This document shows, piece by piece, positions 11,516 through 24,141 of a stretch of DNA of 64,000 bases. The stretch lies in NCBI GenBank assembly GCA_006176705.1, contig QRFJ01001907.1, positions 145,227 to 209,226 of the forward strand, written 5' to 3'. Under the pieces are notes generated by a model, which saw only the letters and a list, made by a program, of their open reading frames with translations, had not been told where the DNA came from and did no database searches. The DNA is from Cocos nucifera. Its lineage: Eukaryota; Streptophyta; Magnoliopsida; Arecales; Arecaceae. The translations under genes were made by a program, and so were the position numbers. Numbering within the stretch: position 1 is the stretch's first letter; the number at the start of each line of letters is the position of its first letter.

Positions 11516-12285
11516 CTAAGAGCTCATTGGCTCTTTACCTTTTTTAGTGAAAGGTGACTTGGTCATTTTACCAAGAAGACAGGACTCATAGATTGGAAGT
11601 GATTCACAATCATTAACTTCATGGATTTCCTCCTGAGTCAACCTATTTATCCTATTCTTATTTATATGATCTAGCCTACAGTGTCATAAGTAGATATCTA
11701 ATACACTATCTAATCTAGGATGCTTGCCAATAGAATAGACTACATTAACAGGTTATGATAACATATATACACCATTATTCAATTATCTATAAAAAGCAGT
11801 AACACCATTAACAATGATATTATAAACTCATTTTTTATTAAAATTTCATAATTATTCATGGCCAAAAGGCCTAGATAAATGATATTTAAAAAGAAACTAG
11901 GATAAAAATGACAATCACTAAGAACAATGGTATGAGATTCAAATATAAGTTTTGAAATTCCTAAAGCTAGAACTAGAACTGATCTTCCATCTCCAACATT
12001 CAGGAATCCCTCACCTTACTCAAATTTTCTACTGACCTGCAACCCCTGCAACGAATTACAAATATGGTAAGGGCTACCGGTATCCAATATGTAGTTAGTA
12101 ATATCACAAATAGAGAAATTATAAGGAGTTATCATATAAATACCTTGCCCAGCAATAGCTAGCTTCTTTCTCTACCTATTCGGATCTAGGAAGGCAATGT
12201 ACTGAGGATAGTTCCTCTTCTGGTTCCCCTGCTTCTTTCAAAAGAAGCATTTGGCTTGACTCTTATCGAGCTTGGTCTTTGGGTT
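11516..12285 (-). pseudogene. pol: E3 protease, GAG-pre-integrase fragment
   Basis: Minus-strand pol of a second copia family. The protease shows YILDTGSPYHIC (D-T-G triad, about 12070-12110). A degenerate zinc knuckle (KCFF then KQGNQKRNYPQYIAF) lies at about 12185-12262. The GAG-pre-integrase region ends with SCLLGKMTKSPF near 11590-11625. Multiple stops interrupt it. It is cut at 11516 by E1, so integrase, RT and RNase H must lie left of the window if they still exist. Confidence 0.8.
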
Positions 12286-13011
12286 CTAAGTCTGCATAGG
12301 TGTCCTAGCATGAACATGCACCTTCTTGGCTTTCTTCTTCTTGTTCTTCTTCTCTTTTCCAAAGGATTGAGGACGAAAAGATGAACCTCCCACTAAGTTT
12401 ACCGACTCTTTATGGAGTTTGTGATCCTTCTCAAAGTTCTGAAGTAACCCTAGTAACCTATGGTTGTCTACATTAGGCTTTGACATTCTATAATGTGTAA
12501 GGAATGGGAGATAAGACTTGGGCAGTGAGTTCAGTATTGCATCTTTTCTAAGTTGTTTATGCAAGAAAAAGCCAATCTTGCTCAAGTGCTCTATCAACTC
12601 GATCATGTACAATACATGATCAATGACAGAGGCACCATCCTGCATTCTGGCATTAAAGATGGCACGACCAGTCTTATGCCTCTCAACGTCATCGAATGTG
12701 CCAAAAGAATCCTTTAATACTTAGAGCATTTCGTTTGGCTGAGCTGTCTCAAACTTGCGACTGAACTCATCGCTCATCACAGCTAGCATAATGCAGTGCA
12801 CCATGGTTCGGTCACTGAGCCACTTCTAATAAGTGTCTTTGACTATTCCATATGCATTGGTAGCTGGCTCCTCAGGTGTAGGATCCATCAGCACATTTAG
12901 GATCCGTTCATGCTCCAGGATAATCTTCAACTTTCGGTACTAGCTATCGAAGTTGGATCCTACCAACTTATCATTGTCCAACAATGATCGAAGCGATAGA
13001 GAAGTGGCCAT
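12286..13011 (-). pseudogene. gag: E3 gag
   Basis: Starts at the ATG complementary to 13009-13011 (MATSLSLRSLLDNDKLVGSN), a copia UBN2-type Gag. An open frame 12286-12645 (119 codons) holds ARMQDGASVIDHVLYMIELI, the helix-rich middle, and a C-terminal basic linker (KEKKNKKKKAKKVH). Three in-frame stops (near DS*YRKLK, TY*KWLS and ML*VLKD) break the N-terminal half. The family match is clear from the INARMQ-like and LPKSY stretches. It cannot yield a full Gag. Confidence 0.82.
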
Positions 13012-14395
13012 GTCTACACATAGAAAAATCAAAATCTAATTAGTAATTGATTCATTAAATCTAAAGATTTGAACTTTAATCAAAAGATTTTTTTCACTAT
13101 TTTATTCGAATTAGTAGCCTCTACCTCCAATTTAAGGAATTATCCTAATTTCTTAGTGGATACTTTAATCATCCACTTTAATGGAAGGCTATGATCTAGT
13201 TATCATATAACTACTTTATTTTAGAGATCTAATAATTTAAAAAAATTTATTTATAGAAGTGAGTAGGTCAGATTAATCAGCTTGTCATGATCCTCCCACT
13301 AACTTTACCAAGTCAGCTTAAGGGAGACCATTAATAGGCTGGTTTAGAAGCACCTAAATCAGTCAAACTAATTTACCTAGCTAACATGGGTTAGCTCAAA
13401 TAGTCAAGCGATCCGATCAAAACATAATCTCAACAAGAGGCTAGGTAAGTTCGATCAGTGGAAGGATCTGCCAGGCTTGCCTTAGACACCATCAAAAATG
13501 GCCAGGTAAGCGAACTGCCAATTAAAAACCACTGGTCTAGTTTACCTTAGACACCAACTCATTTAATTAGTTTCAATTAGATCAACCTAACATTTCATGC
13601 TAGTCTGCGTAGCCAAGAATCAAGTCCATCTTGGGTCTTGATAAATATATGGACTTGACCAACTATAACTATTACAATTGATCTAGAGAATCCTTGATCT
13701 AATCTAAGACAATAATTCATTAGATTTAGTCAATTCTCTAATTAAGTCCATTCATTAATCTAACCCTAGGTCTAACCTAATTAATGAAGCTAATCCCCAC
13801 TAACCCATTTAACCAAATATGTTATAATTTGTGTCTTAGGATCTTCAATTCACAATCCTAGATCCTAATCAATCAACTTCTTAATTCTCAATTAAGTTTT
13901 GGGCTGAGGGTTGGGGTTCGGCTTTTCAAAAATAATTTTTATGTTTGTAAAATATTTTTATAATATAATTCTATCAATCAAGTTGCATGTTTGATTCATA
14001 ATCAATATGCAAGTAAAATAAACATAAAACTACTTTAGATCTAATCTAAATAAGTTCATGTAATTGAAACAGTTTCAATAATAATCAATCATAAATCTTC
14101 CTAGATCTAATCTAACATATTTACGATGATTGAAATTAGATTAAAATATTTTTAATCAGATCATAAAATTCTTTAAATTTACTCTAAAATTTTATGATCA
14201 ATATTTTAGATCAGCACGAACTAGGACAACCTATTCACTGTAAGGGATAAACCTTACAGCAGGACATCCTTATGGCAGTCTGTACAATCTAAAATATATT
14301 ATTTTTTTAATTTTAGATTTAATAATTAGATTATAAATTAATTCTAATCTATGAAATAATCTAGACATGTACAAAAATCATGTAATAAGAATCTG
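13012..14395 (-). other. E3 leader
   Basis: About 1.4 kb of AT-rich, non-coding sequence between the primer binding site and gag. It contains the phrase ACACCA(T/A)CAAAAATGG-like and repeated CCTTAGACACC motifs (13480, 13550), also found in the leaders of E2, E4 and E6. I see no ORF. Confidence 0.7.
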
Positions 14396-14407
14396 GCTTT
14401 GATACCA
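14396..14407 (-). other. E3 primer binding site
   Basis: The minus strand reads TGGTATCAAAGC two bases from the LTR end, one change from the standard initiator tRNA-Met site. Confidence 0.85.
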
Positions 14408-14409
14408 AT

Positions 14410-16901
14410 TGAAGGAACTACATCTAGGGTTTCATAGGTAGATTTTGAAACTTTTTCAACATCTTGCAGTGAAAGATTTAAATAAATCTAAAATTTATTT
14501 AAATAATTATGTAAATACCTAGATCTTAGATCTATTATATGATTAAGATATGATATTAAATAAAAAATTAAAATTAAATAAGAAAAAAAAAGATTGATCA
14601 AATCAACCTAGATCTATACTACATCAAATGCAGGTATGAATTTTATAGATCAGATCTATTACCTGAGCAAGTTTAGACATTCTAACTTGCTGATACGGGC
14701 ATAAGGATGAATTCATAAGCCGCACATATGTCTGAGCTCTAGGAGTCATCCAGTCAAGCCTACAATCTCTAATCTAAAGTCCGATGTAGGAAATCAGTAC
14801 AGCATGCTAGTACTATGCTGATCCTTTTTCGACGGTCGATCCAATGCTCTCTTCTTCAAAATTTGGACTATCCAAAATATGAGAAGAAAGATGAGAGTTT
14901 GCTGATATGAGACTCTCTTAAAAAACTTAAAAGAAAGGAGGAGAGATTGAAAATAAAATAGTTCTATAAGAAGACCCTCTTCTTCTTCTCTTTTCTCTCG
15001 CCTAGACACCTAGATTGGTGCCTATGGAACCCCCATGCCCAAGGACCCACATTATTTGATTTTTACACACCCCAAACCTCTCTCAAATCTTTGTATTCCA
15101 TAAAAAAATTAAAATAAAATTCATCCAATAAATAGGGAAAAAGAAGAGTCCAAGTTAGGTCAAACTCCTAGACTAGGAATATCCAAACATGGGAAGTTGT
15201 TGGAGCGCCCAAATCTTGGGCTTCTCCTCCATAATTTTTGGCATGGACCAGCAAGAGAGGGCACACAAAAAAAAATATTACTTTTATAGAATAAGAGAAG
15301 AATTAATTAAAAGAGGGGGTAGCACTCAAGGGAAGATGTTTTGGTCAACAAGGATTCTATCTCATAGAATCCTAAGCAAAACCAATTCCTCCTTTGACTT
15401 GGTCTTCCACCTAACTTCTAAATATGACTTGGAGGGAGAGAGGGGGCATGAAAATTAGGAAGAAAGGGATTTTCCATGAAAATTATCTAAAAAATAGGTA
15501 TGGAGGGCGTTGGGACCTGGGTGGCGCAAGGAGATAGGGAGTCCTAGTCACACTAGGACTCCTATTTTGACTTGGTCAAACAAGATCTTTTAACAAAATA
15601 AAATCAAGATTAAATAAACCCAATTAAATAAGACCCTAATCCATTTAAAAACTTAATTAAATTAAATTAAATCATATTTAATTCTAATTTATTTTCTAAT
15701 TAAATTAGAAAATTGGGTTAATCCGAGTCCTAGTTAGACTAGGACTAGTTCTTCCTTGCACTTGGCTTATCCAATAAACCAATTAAACTTGATCCAATCA
15801 AGTCCAAACTAAATCTAATTAAATTATATTTAATTAGATATAATCTCAACCTATTGTCTTAATCAAATTAAGCTAATTACCAATTCAATTACTAATCGAT
15901 CCTTCTATAATATTTACACTAGGTTAAACACCAATCGTATTGATTGTTTAATCCTAGAACGTTTCTTAATCATTGATCAACCATCTGATCAGATCATAAG
16001 CTCTAATGTGTATGATCTCATAGGTCCAAACCTAAGTTAGTAGCATAGGAATAAATTTTTATACCAATTGAAATGACCATCTAGCAATGATACCCGATGG
16101 CCGGATAGGTCGAAGGTGTAGAACACCATCCTTAGAATCTATGTGGATATAGTTTCCATAATATTCATCCCCTTGACCACAATGCTCGTAAAACACATCA
16201 GAGTTCAATTGTCAACTCTGATCAGGTTGTCCACATTGTATTTTAAAATACCAAATACATCTGATGGATTATCCTAGCCAATGTTTTGCTATATTGAAAT
16301 ACAGTGATACATTCTTCTCCAACTCTTGGTGTGGTCAATTCCATCTTGATCATACTCCAACTTCATAAGTACTTGACTATGCCCAGAAGCCTTCCATTGC
16401 TAAATTAGAAACTCAGTTAGTCCAGTACCAAAGCATAGTGAGTTGCTTGTAAGTCACTGAGGTGATCTTAGGTCTAAGGGATACTTATACCTATATCCCA
16501 TCAGAGACATTCTCGATAGTAGAATGCTCTAGAGTTGGTCACCTTCAATGATGACATACCCATACATCTCACCTGTATGCCATACCAGTATCTCCACACA
16601 TCTTAGTTAAGAGGACAACCAACCTATATGACATATAGCGACCTATGCTCGATAGATGCTGTCATCCTAATTAACAGCCTATCATTTGGTCGTGAACAAA
16701 TTTAAGAACTAATTGATAAATACTCTTTTTATCAAAACTAAATAGTCCTAAGGACTTCATCACAACAATGATGTACATTAGAAGATGTAAACTTATGATG
16801 AAAAAAGTTATAAAAATATTTTTTTTATTAATTAATAAATTAATTATAATGTCTTAACCATCAACAGACTGATGATTGATTTTAGGACATAATTTCCAAC
16901 A
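14410..16901 (-). repeat. E3 5' LTR (2492 bp)
   Basis: Minus-strand LTR beginning TGTTGGAAATTATGTCC at 16901 and ending CCTTCA at 14410. It is AT-rich. Open frames inside it (for example 15189-15458) match nothing I recognise and overlap LTR sequence, so I do not call them genes. Confidence 0.85.
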
Positions 16902-17151
16902 CAATCATGATATATAACAAATATAATAGCATGTATAATCATTCTAGGACAATCATCATCATATACTGAATATTTGTTACTATGCCAGGGCAATCTTATA
17001 GAATGATATACATCATAATCAATTATGAATAATTAAACATGATCTCATCATATTAAAAACATGCTAAAATTCCAAATATGACCATATTATATTAATAATT
17101 TTTCCATTAAAGCATAAACATAACAACATATGATTTAGTCTAATAAGATTT
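16902..17151 (-). repeat. Extra E4 leader fragment left of its 3' LTR
   Basis: Matches 23898-24128, the sequence next to the E4 primer binding site, over its full 250 bases (for example CTATGCCAGGGCAA in both). A normal single element should show host flank here, not leader. It is followed by its own primer binding site, which points to a tandem E4 array. It is interrupted at 16902 by E3. Confidence 0.82.
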
Positions 17152-17163
17152 GCTCTGATACCA
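17152..17163 (-). other. E4 primer binding site (second, left copy)
   Basis: The minus strand reads TGGTATCAGAGC, an exact match to the usual initiator tRNA-Met site, next to the LTR end at 17165. Confidence 0.88.
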
Positions 17164-17164
17164 C

Positions 17165-19634
17165 TGTTGGGTTTGGTGTGTAGAGTAGAAGCATGGATTT
17201 CAAAAAAAATAATAATAAAATTATAAAACTAAATATATATCCTAGGACCACCTTATTAGAATTTAAATTATGTAATATGCATTTATGACATATAAGAGGG
17301 TATTGGAACATACCTATGATCGCAAAATCCTAATTTGACTCTGATTGTCGGTAGCAATCCATCAAGGGTTCCACCAGGTGCCCACATGTTCACCCTCCAA
17401 CATTGATCCATATGGAAACTTGATCAAGACACCAGCCCCTCTGATTATTTTAATTAAAATTCTTATAAGAAGAACTTTAATTATTTGGGCATAACCTTCC
17501 TTAGCTTTTAATGTCACCCTCTTAGCCTTTACTTGCCTTCCTTTCTTATTCCATGTCTCCTTAATTTTTATTTCTAATCTCTTTATCTTATTAGAAAACT
17601 TCTTATTCTTAAATTGAGACCTTGTCTAGATAAAAGAAAAGGAATAAAAAAAATAAGACAAGAGAACCTATTGTAAGAAAGAAGGGAGGAATTTCTAATC
17701 ATTGGACTCATAGTGCGCACCCCTATTTATAATGTATGTAGGGGTGCTTCCACAATTTTTCACGCCCTTTTCCTATGCATATTTCATGCCCATCCAAACT
17801 TCTCACACCCCACCAGAAAAATATGCCATGTGGAAGCATGAGAATTAGTTTCAAGAGTCGCTTCAAGCAGAAGGACTCTTCAAAAAATAATTCTTCATGG
17901 TTTCACAAATGTTATGTAGTTTTTCTTTCTCTTTGGTGCCACCAATAAAGGGTTATGATCTGATGAGAATGCCATCCAATGGCTCTCATCTCATGCACCA
18001 ATTTCAGATGGGGCATGGAAGAAAAGTCAATGCCTTATCAACTTGGACTTGATCCAAGGGGTGCCAAGATAAAGGGGAGCGGCTAGAAGTCTTGTTTCAT
18101 TCAAATTTCTTTTAAACCCCAAAGTGTTTAATTTGCAGAAGGACTATTGGATGCCTTCTTTTAGATTTGAGACAATGAAACATAAGTTATGTAAAATAAA
18201 AATGGATAAGACAACAAAGATGGGGCAACAACTAAAACAATGCGCCAAGAGTCCATGGCGTATAAAACACCTCCCCATGCATAAGAGAGAGACTCTCTAG
18301 GGCATGGGATTCTAGTATGTGAGCCCCAAACCTAGGTCAACAAGCCAAGGGTTAACCCAATTAAGGACCAAATCAGACTTGACCCAAATTGGATCTAATT
18401 AGCCCAAATTCGAACCCAATTTGAATTTGATTTGAATCTTGGTGCTAGGATTTTCAACATGTGCTAGCATGTTCATCTTGCAAACATGATCTAATCTAAT
18501 TAGACATTTGATCAATTCCCTTTATGTGTGATCCATTGGATTCTACATCTAGCCAATAGTGGATCTGGATGCGATTTGACCTAATCTGGTTAGAACTCAA
18601 CCAAACCAATTTAGGTCAAAATTAGCTAACCCAATTCGACCAATTAGAATACTTTCTAATTAACAATCAAATTAATCTTTTTAATTCAATCAAACCCACA
18701 TGACAAGATTGATGTCTAGCAACATGTCATGTCTACCTGGAAGATATGGAATTTTTATGAAAATATCAAAAAATATCCTTCAGTGGAAAGTTACCGTGCA
18801 ACAAGATCCTTCAATCATCCTGCATCCCGAATATGACTCTGGGTATGGAAATATGTTAAACCCAATATTATATTCATATTTCTCTTAATCTTATGATGAT
18901 GATTCGATTAATAAAATATTAGAAAATATTTCTATTTTTTATCATATTTTGATCAAAGACTTTCTGAATCATCATTTGATTGAAGCAGGTAGGATGCGAT
19001 CTCCTCTTACCAGGAGTGATCGATTCCATGTTGACCTACTCACAACCTTCATATATAATCCACCATATCTAGAACACCTAGTACATGACTAAGTCATGAA
19101 TGAGTATGAACTAAAATATGGATTCATATATATAAGGTTCTATGGTAGTCTCAGGTCAAAGAATTACATGCACAACTCCCACTAAGAGAACCATCTATTG
19201 ACATGTAGATAAGACTCCATTAGATGTTCTTAAGTTAGATCAATTCAGTGAACTCATTCTCTAATGAGCACCCACATGCTTGTCTTAGTGTCATACATAA
19301 GTGATAGTGAGATCAATCATCCTTTCATCAAGCATACATAGGATGTGCCAGTCTTTCCAAAAATATTGATCTCCAACTCAATGTTCCATCGACTAGAAAT
19401 ATTTTAAATTAAAATTTTAAGGTTTTAGGCCTCACAGATATGATCTCATCATAATCCTAAAATCATAGTCCTAATTTATGAGATTCATCAAAATCTTAAA
19501 TAAATAATTAAGATGCAGCATATGATGAAATAAATATCTTTATTTATTTGAAAATATCATTACATGAGTTTGGAAGACAAAGAATAACCCATCAAAATTA
19601 AAATTTTAATTAGCTTGAGGGCATATTCCTTTCA
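17165..19634 (-). repeat. E4 complete LTR (2470 bp)
   Basis: Minus-strand LTR from TGAAAGGAATATGCCC (19634) to the CCAACA end (17165). Its part 17165-18238 matches 24142-25189, the truncated partner. The part 18239-19634 is present only here, because E5 removed or displaced it from the other copy. No gene is seen. The frame at 18700-18888 lies inside LTR. Confidence 0.82.
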
Positions 19635-19649
19635 ATCTTCCACTTGCAC
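19635..19649 (-). other. E4 polypurine tract
   Basis: The minus strand reads GTGCAAGTGGAAGAT just before the LTR start at 19634. Confidence 0.72.
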
Positions 19650-20212
19650 TAAAGCCAATTGCCCTTATATTTTAATCCCATACAATCAAGGTGGCGATCT
19701 AATTATTGCTGTAGTAAAGCCTTAGTGAATGGGTTTACTATGTTGTCCTTTTTATTTACTTGTTCAATGATAACATCTTGTCTTTCAATAATTTCATGAA
19801 TGAGATGGAAGCATCTCAGAATGTGCTTGGATTTATAATGAGATCTTGGTTTCTTTACTTAAGCAACTACTCTAGTATTATCATAATAAAGTGGTACTGG
19901 GTTCTTAATTTTACGAACAACACCCAATTCAGTGATGAACTTCTTCATTTAGATAGCTTTCTTGATGGCGTAATTTGCAGCTATGTACTCTACCTCAGTG
20001 GTTGAGTTAGCTACAGTTGGCTACTTAGTACTCTTCCAACTCACTACTCTATCATTCAAAGTAAAGACATACCCTGAAATAAATTTGCTATCATCTGAAT
20101 CTGATTGAAAACTAGAGTCAGAATATCCTTCTAGTTGGAGATTAGATCCATCATATACCAAAAAAATATCCTTAGTCCTTCTCAAGTACTTAAGAATATC
20201 TTTTATAGCTTT
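19650..20212 (-). pseudogene. pol: E4 RNase H
   Basis: Minus-strand RNase H of copia pol. It shows STTEVEYIAANYAIKKAIW (catalytic glutamate region, near 19960-20010), PVPLYYDNT (catalytic aspartate region, near 19890) and the terminal VNKKDNIVNPFTKAL near 19720-19760. Stops and small shifts are present, and no single frame exceeds 60 codons. Confidence 0.78.
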
Positions 20213-21130
20213 CTAATGATCCTTTTCTAGATCAACCTGAAATCTACTGACTATGCCTAAAGCATAAGCAACATCATGCTTGGTACATAACATGGCAGAC
20301 ATTATTGATCCTACAGCCGAAGCATAAGGAATAAAACTCATTCTATTTCTCTCTTCAGATATCTTAGGAGACATCTTCTTAGAGAGATGTATGCCTTGAC
20401 TCATGGATAAGTAATCTCTTTTACTCCTATTCATACTGAACCTTTTCAGTATTAAGTCAATGTACCTAGACTAGGACAAGCCTAGTATCCTCTTAGATCT
20501 ATCTCTATAGATCTTTATACCTAGTATATAGCATGCTTCTCTCAAGTCTTTCATAAAAAACTTATTTGATAGCTATAACTTGAGATTGCAGCATTGGGAT
20601 ATCATTCCCAATAAGGAGTATGTCATCTACATACAGAACCAAGAAAATATGGCACTCCCAGTAGTCTTCTTGTACACACATGGTTCATCCACATTCTTAA
20701 TGAAGCCAAATTCTTTGACTGTAATATCAAAGTGGATATTCCAACTCCTTGAAGCTGGCTTCAATCCACAAATGGATCTTTTAAGCTTGCATATCTGATT
20801 TGATCTCTTATTTAAGATAAATCTCTCTAGCTGTAACATGTAGACCTCCTCCTCAAGAAAACCATTAAGGAAGGCGGTCTTCACATCTATTTGGCATATT
20901 TCATAATCATGGTATGCTGCTATTGCAAGCATAATTTTAATAGATTTGAGCATGACAATAGGTGAAAATGTTTTATCTTAATCAATACCCTATTTTTGCC
21001 TGAAATCCTTAGCCACTAATCTAGCCTTATAGGTTTCAACTTGACCATCTGCTCTAATCTTTTTCTTATAGATCCATTTGCATCCAATAGGGTTCACATT
21101 CTCTAGTGCATCCACCAAAGTTCATACTTT
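20213..21130 (-). pseudogene. pol: E4 reverse transcriptase
   Basis: Frames 20627-20953 and 20213-20434 give most of RVT_2. They include IDVKTAFLNGFLEEEVYM (first catalytic aspartate), CGLKPASRSWN, and ASAVGSIMSAMLCTKHDVA. The YVDD box is at 20614-20625 (VLYVDDILLIGND) in a shifted frame. A stop after FSWFCM separates the two. The sequence is clearly diverged from the E1/E9 RT. Confidence 0.85.
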
Positions 21131-22089
21131 GTTGGTGTACATGGAGTTCATTTCAAATTGCATGGCAGCCAGCCATTTATCTAAGTTTCTACTCATGACA
21201 ACTTCCATATAGGTTAAAGGTTCATCATTCTCAATGATTTAGGCTGCATTATTCTCAATAATAAATCTATACCTCATAGGTGCATGTTGCACTCTACCAG
21301 ACCTATGGATTGAAGTTATGTATTCTGATTCTTTCTTATTTATATATTTATTTTCTTGAGAAATATCTATTTATTTTTCTTGAGTTTCATTAAGTTCAAT
21401 GTTTCTCCCACTATCTCTTTCTAGAATGAATATTTTCTCCATGACAGTGGCATACCTACTTATAGACACCTTTTGTTTAGTAGGATGGTAGAATAGATAT
21501 TCCATACTATCTCTAGGATATCTTATGAATAGACATCTATCTGCTCTAACATCTAGCTTATGTCCAAAATTTCTTTTTACATATGCTGGACAACCTCATA
21601 TCTTAAGATACTTAAGATTAGATTTCTTTCTTCTTCATATCTCATATGGAGTGCTAGATGCAGACTTAGAAGTTACTCGATTCAAGATGTATACTATGAT
21701 CTCGACCATACTTTGATACTATTTAAATTTATCAAAGGCTTCGAATTTATGTTTCATAAGATACATATATCCAAACCTAGATAAATCAACAGTGAACGTT
21801 ATAAAATAAGAGTATCCTCCTCTGACCTGACTTATCATAGGACCCCATACATCTAAATGTGCAAGTTCTAAAAAAGCTCATTTATCCTTTCTCCATATCC
21901 ACTAAATGGAGTCTTAGTTATTTTACACATGAGACATAATTTACAAGTTCCTAATGACTCATAATCATAAGGTTCAAATAATTTTTTTTTGTATAACTGT
22001 TAATCTTGGTCTCACTAATATGACCAAGTTTATAATGTCAAAGTAAAGTATTATTTATATTCTCTCTTTTAATGACCTACATTGCCATA
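21131..22089 (-). pseudogene. pol: E4 integrase remnant with GAG-pre-integrase
   Basis: Minus strand. The HYKLGHISETKI GAG-pre-integrase motif is near 22005-22040, LMKHKFEAFDKFK of the integrase core near 21730-21765, then a jump to ILNRVTSKSASSTPYEIW near 21640-21690, and the C-terminal GCPAYVKRNFGHKLDV and GYPRDSMEY-like parts to 21480. The SDRGGEY-type block and the rest of the catalytic core between KFK and ILNRV are missing. So is the protease, since the nucleocapsid knuckle joins almost directly to GAG-pre-integrase. Confidence 0.75.
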
Positions 22090-22800
22090 GTGACACTAGG
22101 TCATCAGTCTGGAGGCTCTCTTCTCCTTCTTCCTATTATTTATGCCACTTTTAGGGTTTAGCCTTCTCTTTGAACCCTTTTTACCTGCCTTCTTCTAGGA
22201 GATCCTATCTACAAGAAGAAGAGGAGCCTTATCTATCTTGATATGGCTCTCTACTATTTTTAACATATTTAACAAATCTGGTAGGATAGTATTTAGTTTG
22301 TTCATATGATAGTTTACAACAAACTGAGAAAATATTTTTGAGAGCGATTATAGGACTAGATCCTAACTCAACTCTCCATCCATAACAAAATCTAATTGAC
22401 TTAATCAAGTGATTAGGTCAATTATCATTAGAATATGATTTTGTATGGATGATCCTTCTGTCATCCTTGCATTAAATAACTGCTTAGATATCTCATATCT
22501 ACCAGACCTACTCTACTTTCTATAAAGCTCTTTTAAATTTAGCAATATGGACTGAGTATCCATGTCATCATGCTGCCTCAATAACTCATTATTCATAGAG
22601 GCCAGTATGATGCATTTGACAGTTAATAAATCATTTTGCACTTCTTATAAGCGGCTTTTTTTTTCATCTATGGCATCTTTACCTAGTTTCTTAGGATCAA
22701 GGGATTTGAGGATATAGGAGAGATTCTTCTGATTGAGTACTATTTTAAGATTTCTTAATCAATCTACATAATTAAGATCGATCAATTTATTTGAATCTAA
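22090..22800 (-). pseudogene. gag: E4 gag
   Basis: Minus-strand copia Gag. YVDWLRNLKIVLNQKNLSYI-type capsid sequence lies near 22690-22790, then INMASMNNELLRQHDDMD-like sequence near 22575-22620 and FARMTEGSSIQ-like sequence near 22440-22480. It ends in a basic linker and a single CHYGNVGH knuckle near 22080-22105. Several in-frame stops are present. I could not fix the start codon. Confidence 0.72.
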
Positions 22801-24128
22801 AATTGAACGTAGTGAAAGTGAAAATGCTATTTAAATCTAAAGAACATTACATAAGCAAACAACTCATGATGACATACATAATTAAATTAGAACTTTAATT
22901 TAATCATGTCTTCCACTATTTTATCGAATATCATAACCCTTTACTATGATAATCGAGAAATCTTAATTATTTTTCTTAGTGGGATTGACATCCTAATTCC
23001 TTATAAAAAAGTCTTATGGTTGCACAACAAACCTTTTTATAAGTTCAAAGGTAGGAAACTCTTTCAAATTGCATCTCATGTAATTTTCAATATATTCTTG
23101 GCCTCTAAAACATTAATAGCCTTATGTTAGCACAAAAAGCTATAATATTTTAGTTAAGCAAGATCCTTTATTTCTATACAACCATAACGAAATATAACTG
23201 CCCTTGTGGTTACACAACAAAGCAGCATATCCAAAATATCGTAAACATCATTATGCACTAGATCAATATTACATTAGTTCCATAATCGATCTTGTGGTTG
23301 CATAACAAACCTAATATGGTTTATGACATAACAATGAACTAGCATGAAGGAAGGTCTTTAATGTAGTGAATCAAAAGAATCCATTCGTCAAGCTAGCTCA
23401 ATCCATAATCAAGCCGACTCGATAGCATCTGGCCCGAGCACCGCTTTCTATCCGTCTGATAGAGCTGGCTCAAATCTACCTTGAGACAGCTTGATCTCAT
23501 CCTGAGCCAGCTCGACTATGTATCCGAGCTAGCTCGATTGCGTATCGGATCCAAATTTCAACAGCAATGCCTAAGCACCCAATCTAGAATTAAATCAATT
23601 GAATCGGCCAAATAACTGGGAGAGAGGTAGGGGTCCCCTCGTTGCTTTTCTTAGACACCAATGAATTGGTCAGGTTAGAGAATAGAACCAATTAAAAATC
23701 ACGTTCTCTTTATCAATTATGAACCACTTTTCTAGACACCAATTGATCAATTTTACATCTAGATTGGTTCTACTATCGGTTGATTGCACTACAACTTAAT
23801 ATAATTTTTATAGAGGGCTCTAAATGGTCTCTTCACACATTCTAATTTAAAATCATACTGAACACAAGAATATATATCAATCATGATATATAATAAACAT
23901 AATAGCATGTACAATAATTCTAGGACAACCATCATCACATAGTGAACATTTGTCACTATGCCAGGGCAACCTTATATAATGGTATATATCATAATCTAAT
24001 TATGAATAATTAAACATAATCTCATCACATTAAAAACATGCTAAAATTTTAAATATGGTCATATCATTTTGACAATTTTGCCATTAAAGCATAAACATAA
24101 CAACATATGATTTAGTTTAATAAGATTT
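22801..24128 (-). other. E4 leader
   Basis: About 1.3 kb of non-coding leader. It contains three dispersed copies of a CTTGTGGTTGCACAACAAA-like motif (about 23009, 23203, 23290) and a GC-richer patch with repeated GAGCTAGCTCGA-like words at 23390-23560. The 23898-24128 end is duplicated at 16902-17151. I see no ORF. Confidence 0.7.
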
Positions 24129-24140
24129 TCTCTGATACCA
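24129..24140 (-). other. E4 primer binding site (right copy)
   Basis: The minus strand reads TGGTATCAGAGA, one base from the standard site, two bases from the LTR end. Confidence 0.82.
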
Positions 24141-24141
24141 C

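Larger units (their letters stand above)
11516..16901 (-). mobile_element. E3: second-family Ty1/copia element, minus strand, truncated by E1
   Basis: Right to left: 5' LTR 16901-14410, primer binding site 14407-14396, leader 14395-13012, gag 13011-12286, protease and GAG-pre-integrase to 11516. The LTR is unrelated in sequence to the E1/E2/E9 family. The five bases after it, CAATC (16902-16906), are the expected target duplication. The matching sequence in E4's other leader copy (23898 onward) runs through without interruption, which confirms an insertion. Confidence 0.85.

Noticed and set aside
15189..15458. 89-codon plus-strand frame
   Set aside because: It lies wholly inside the E3 LTR, on the antisense strand, with no recognisable motif and no second copy to test conservation.
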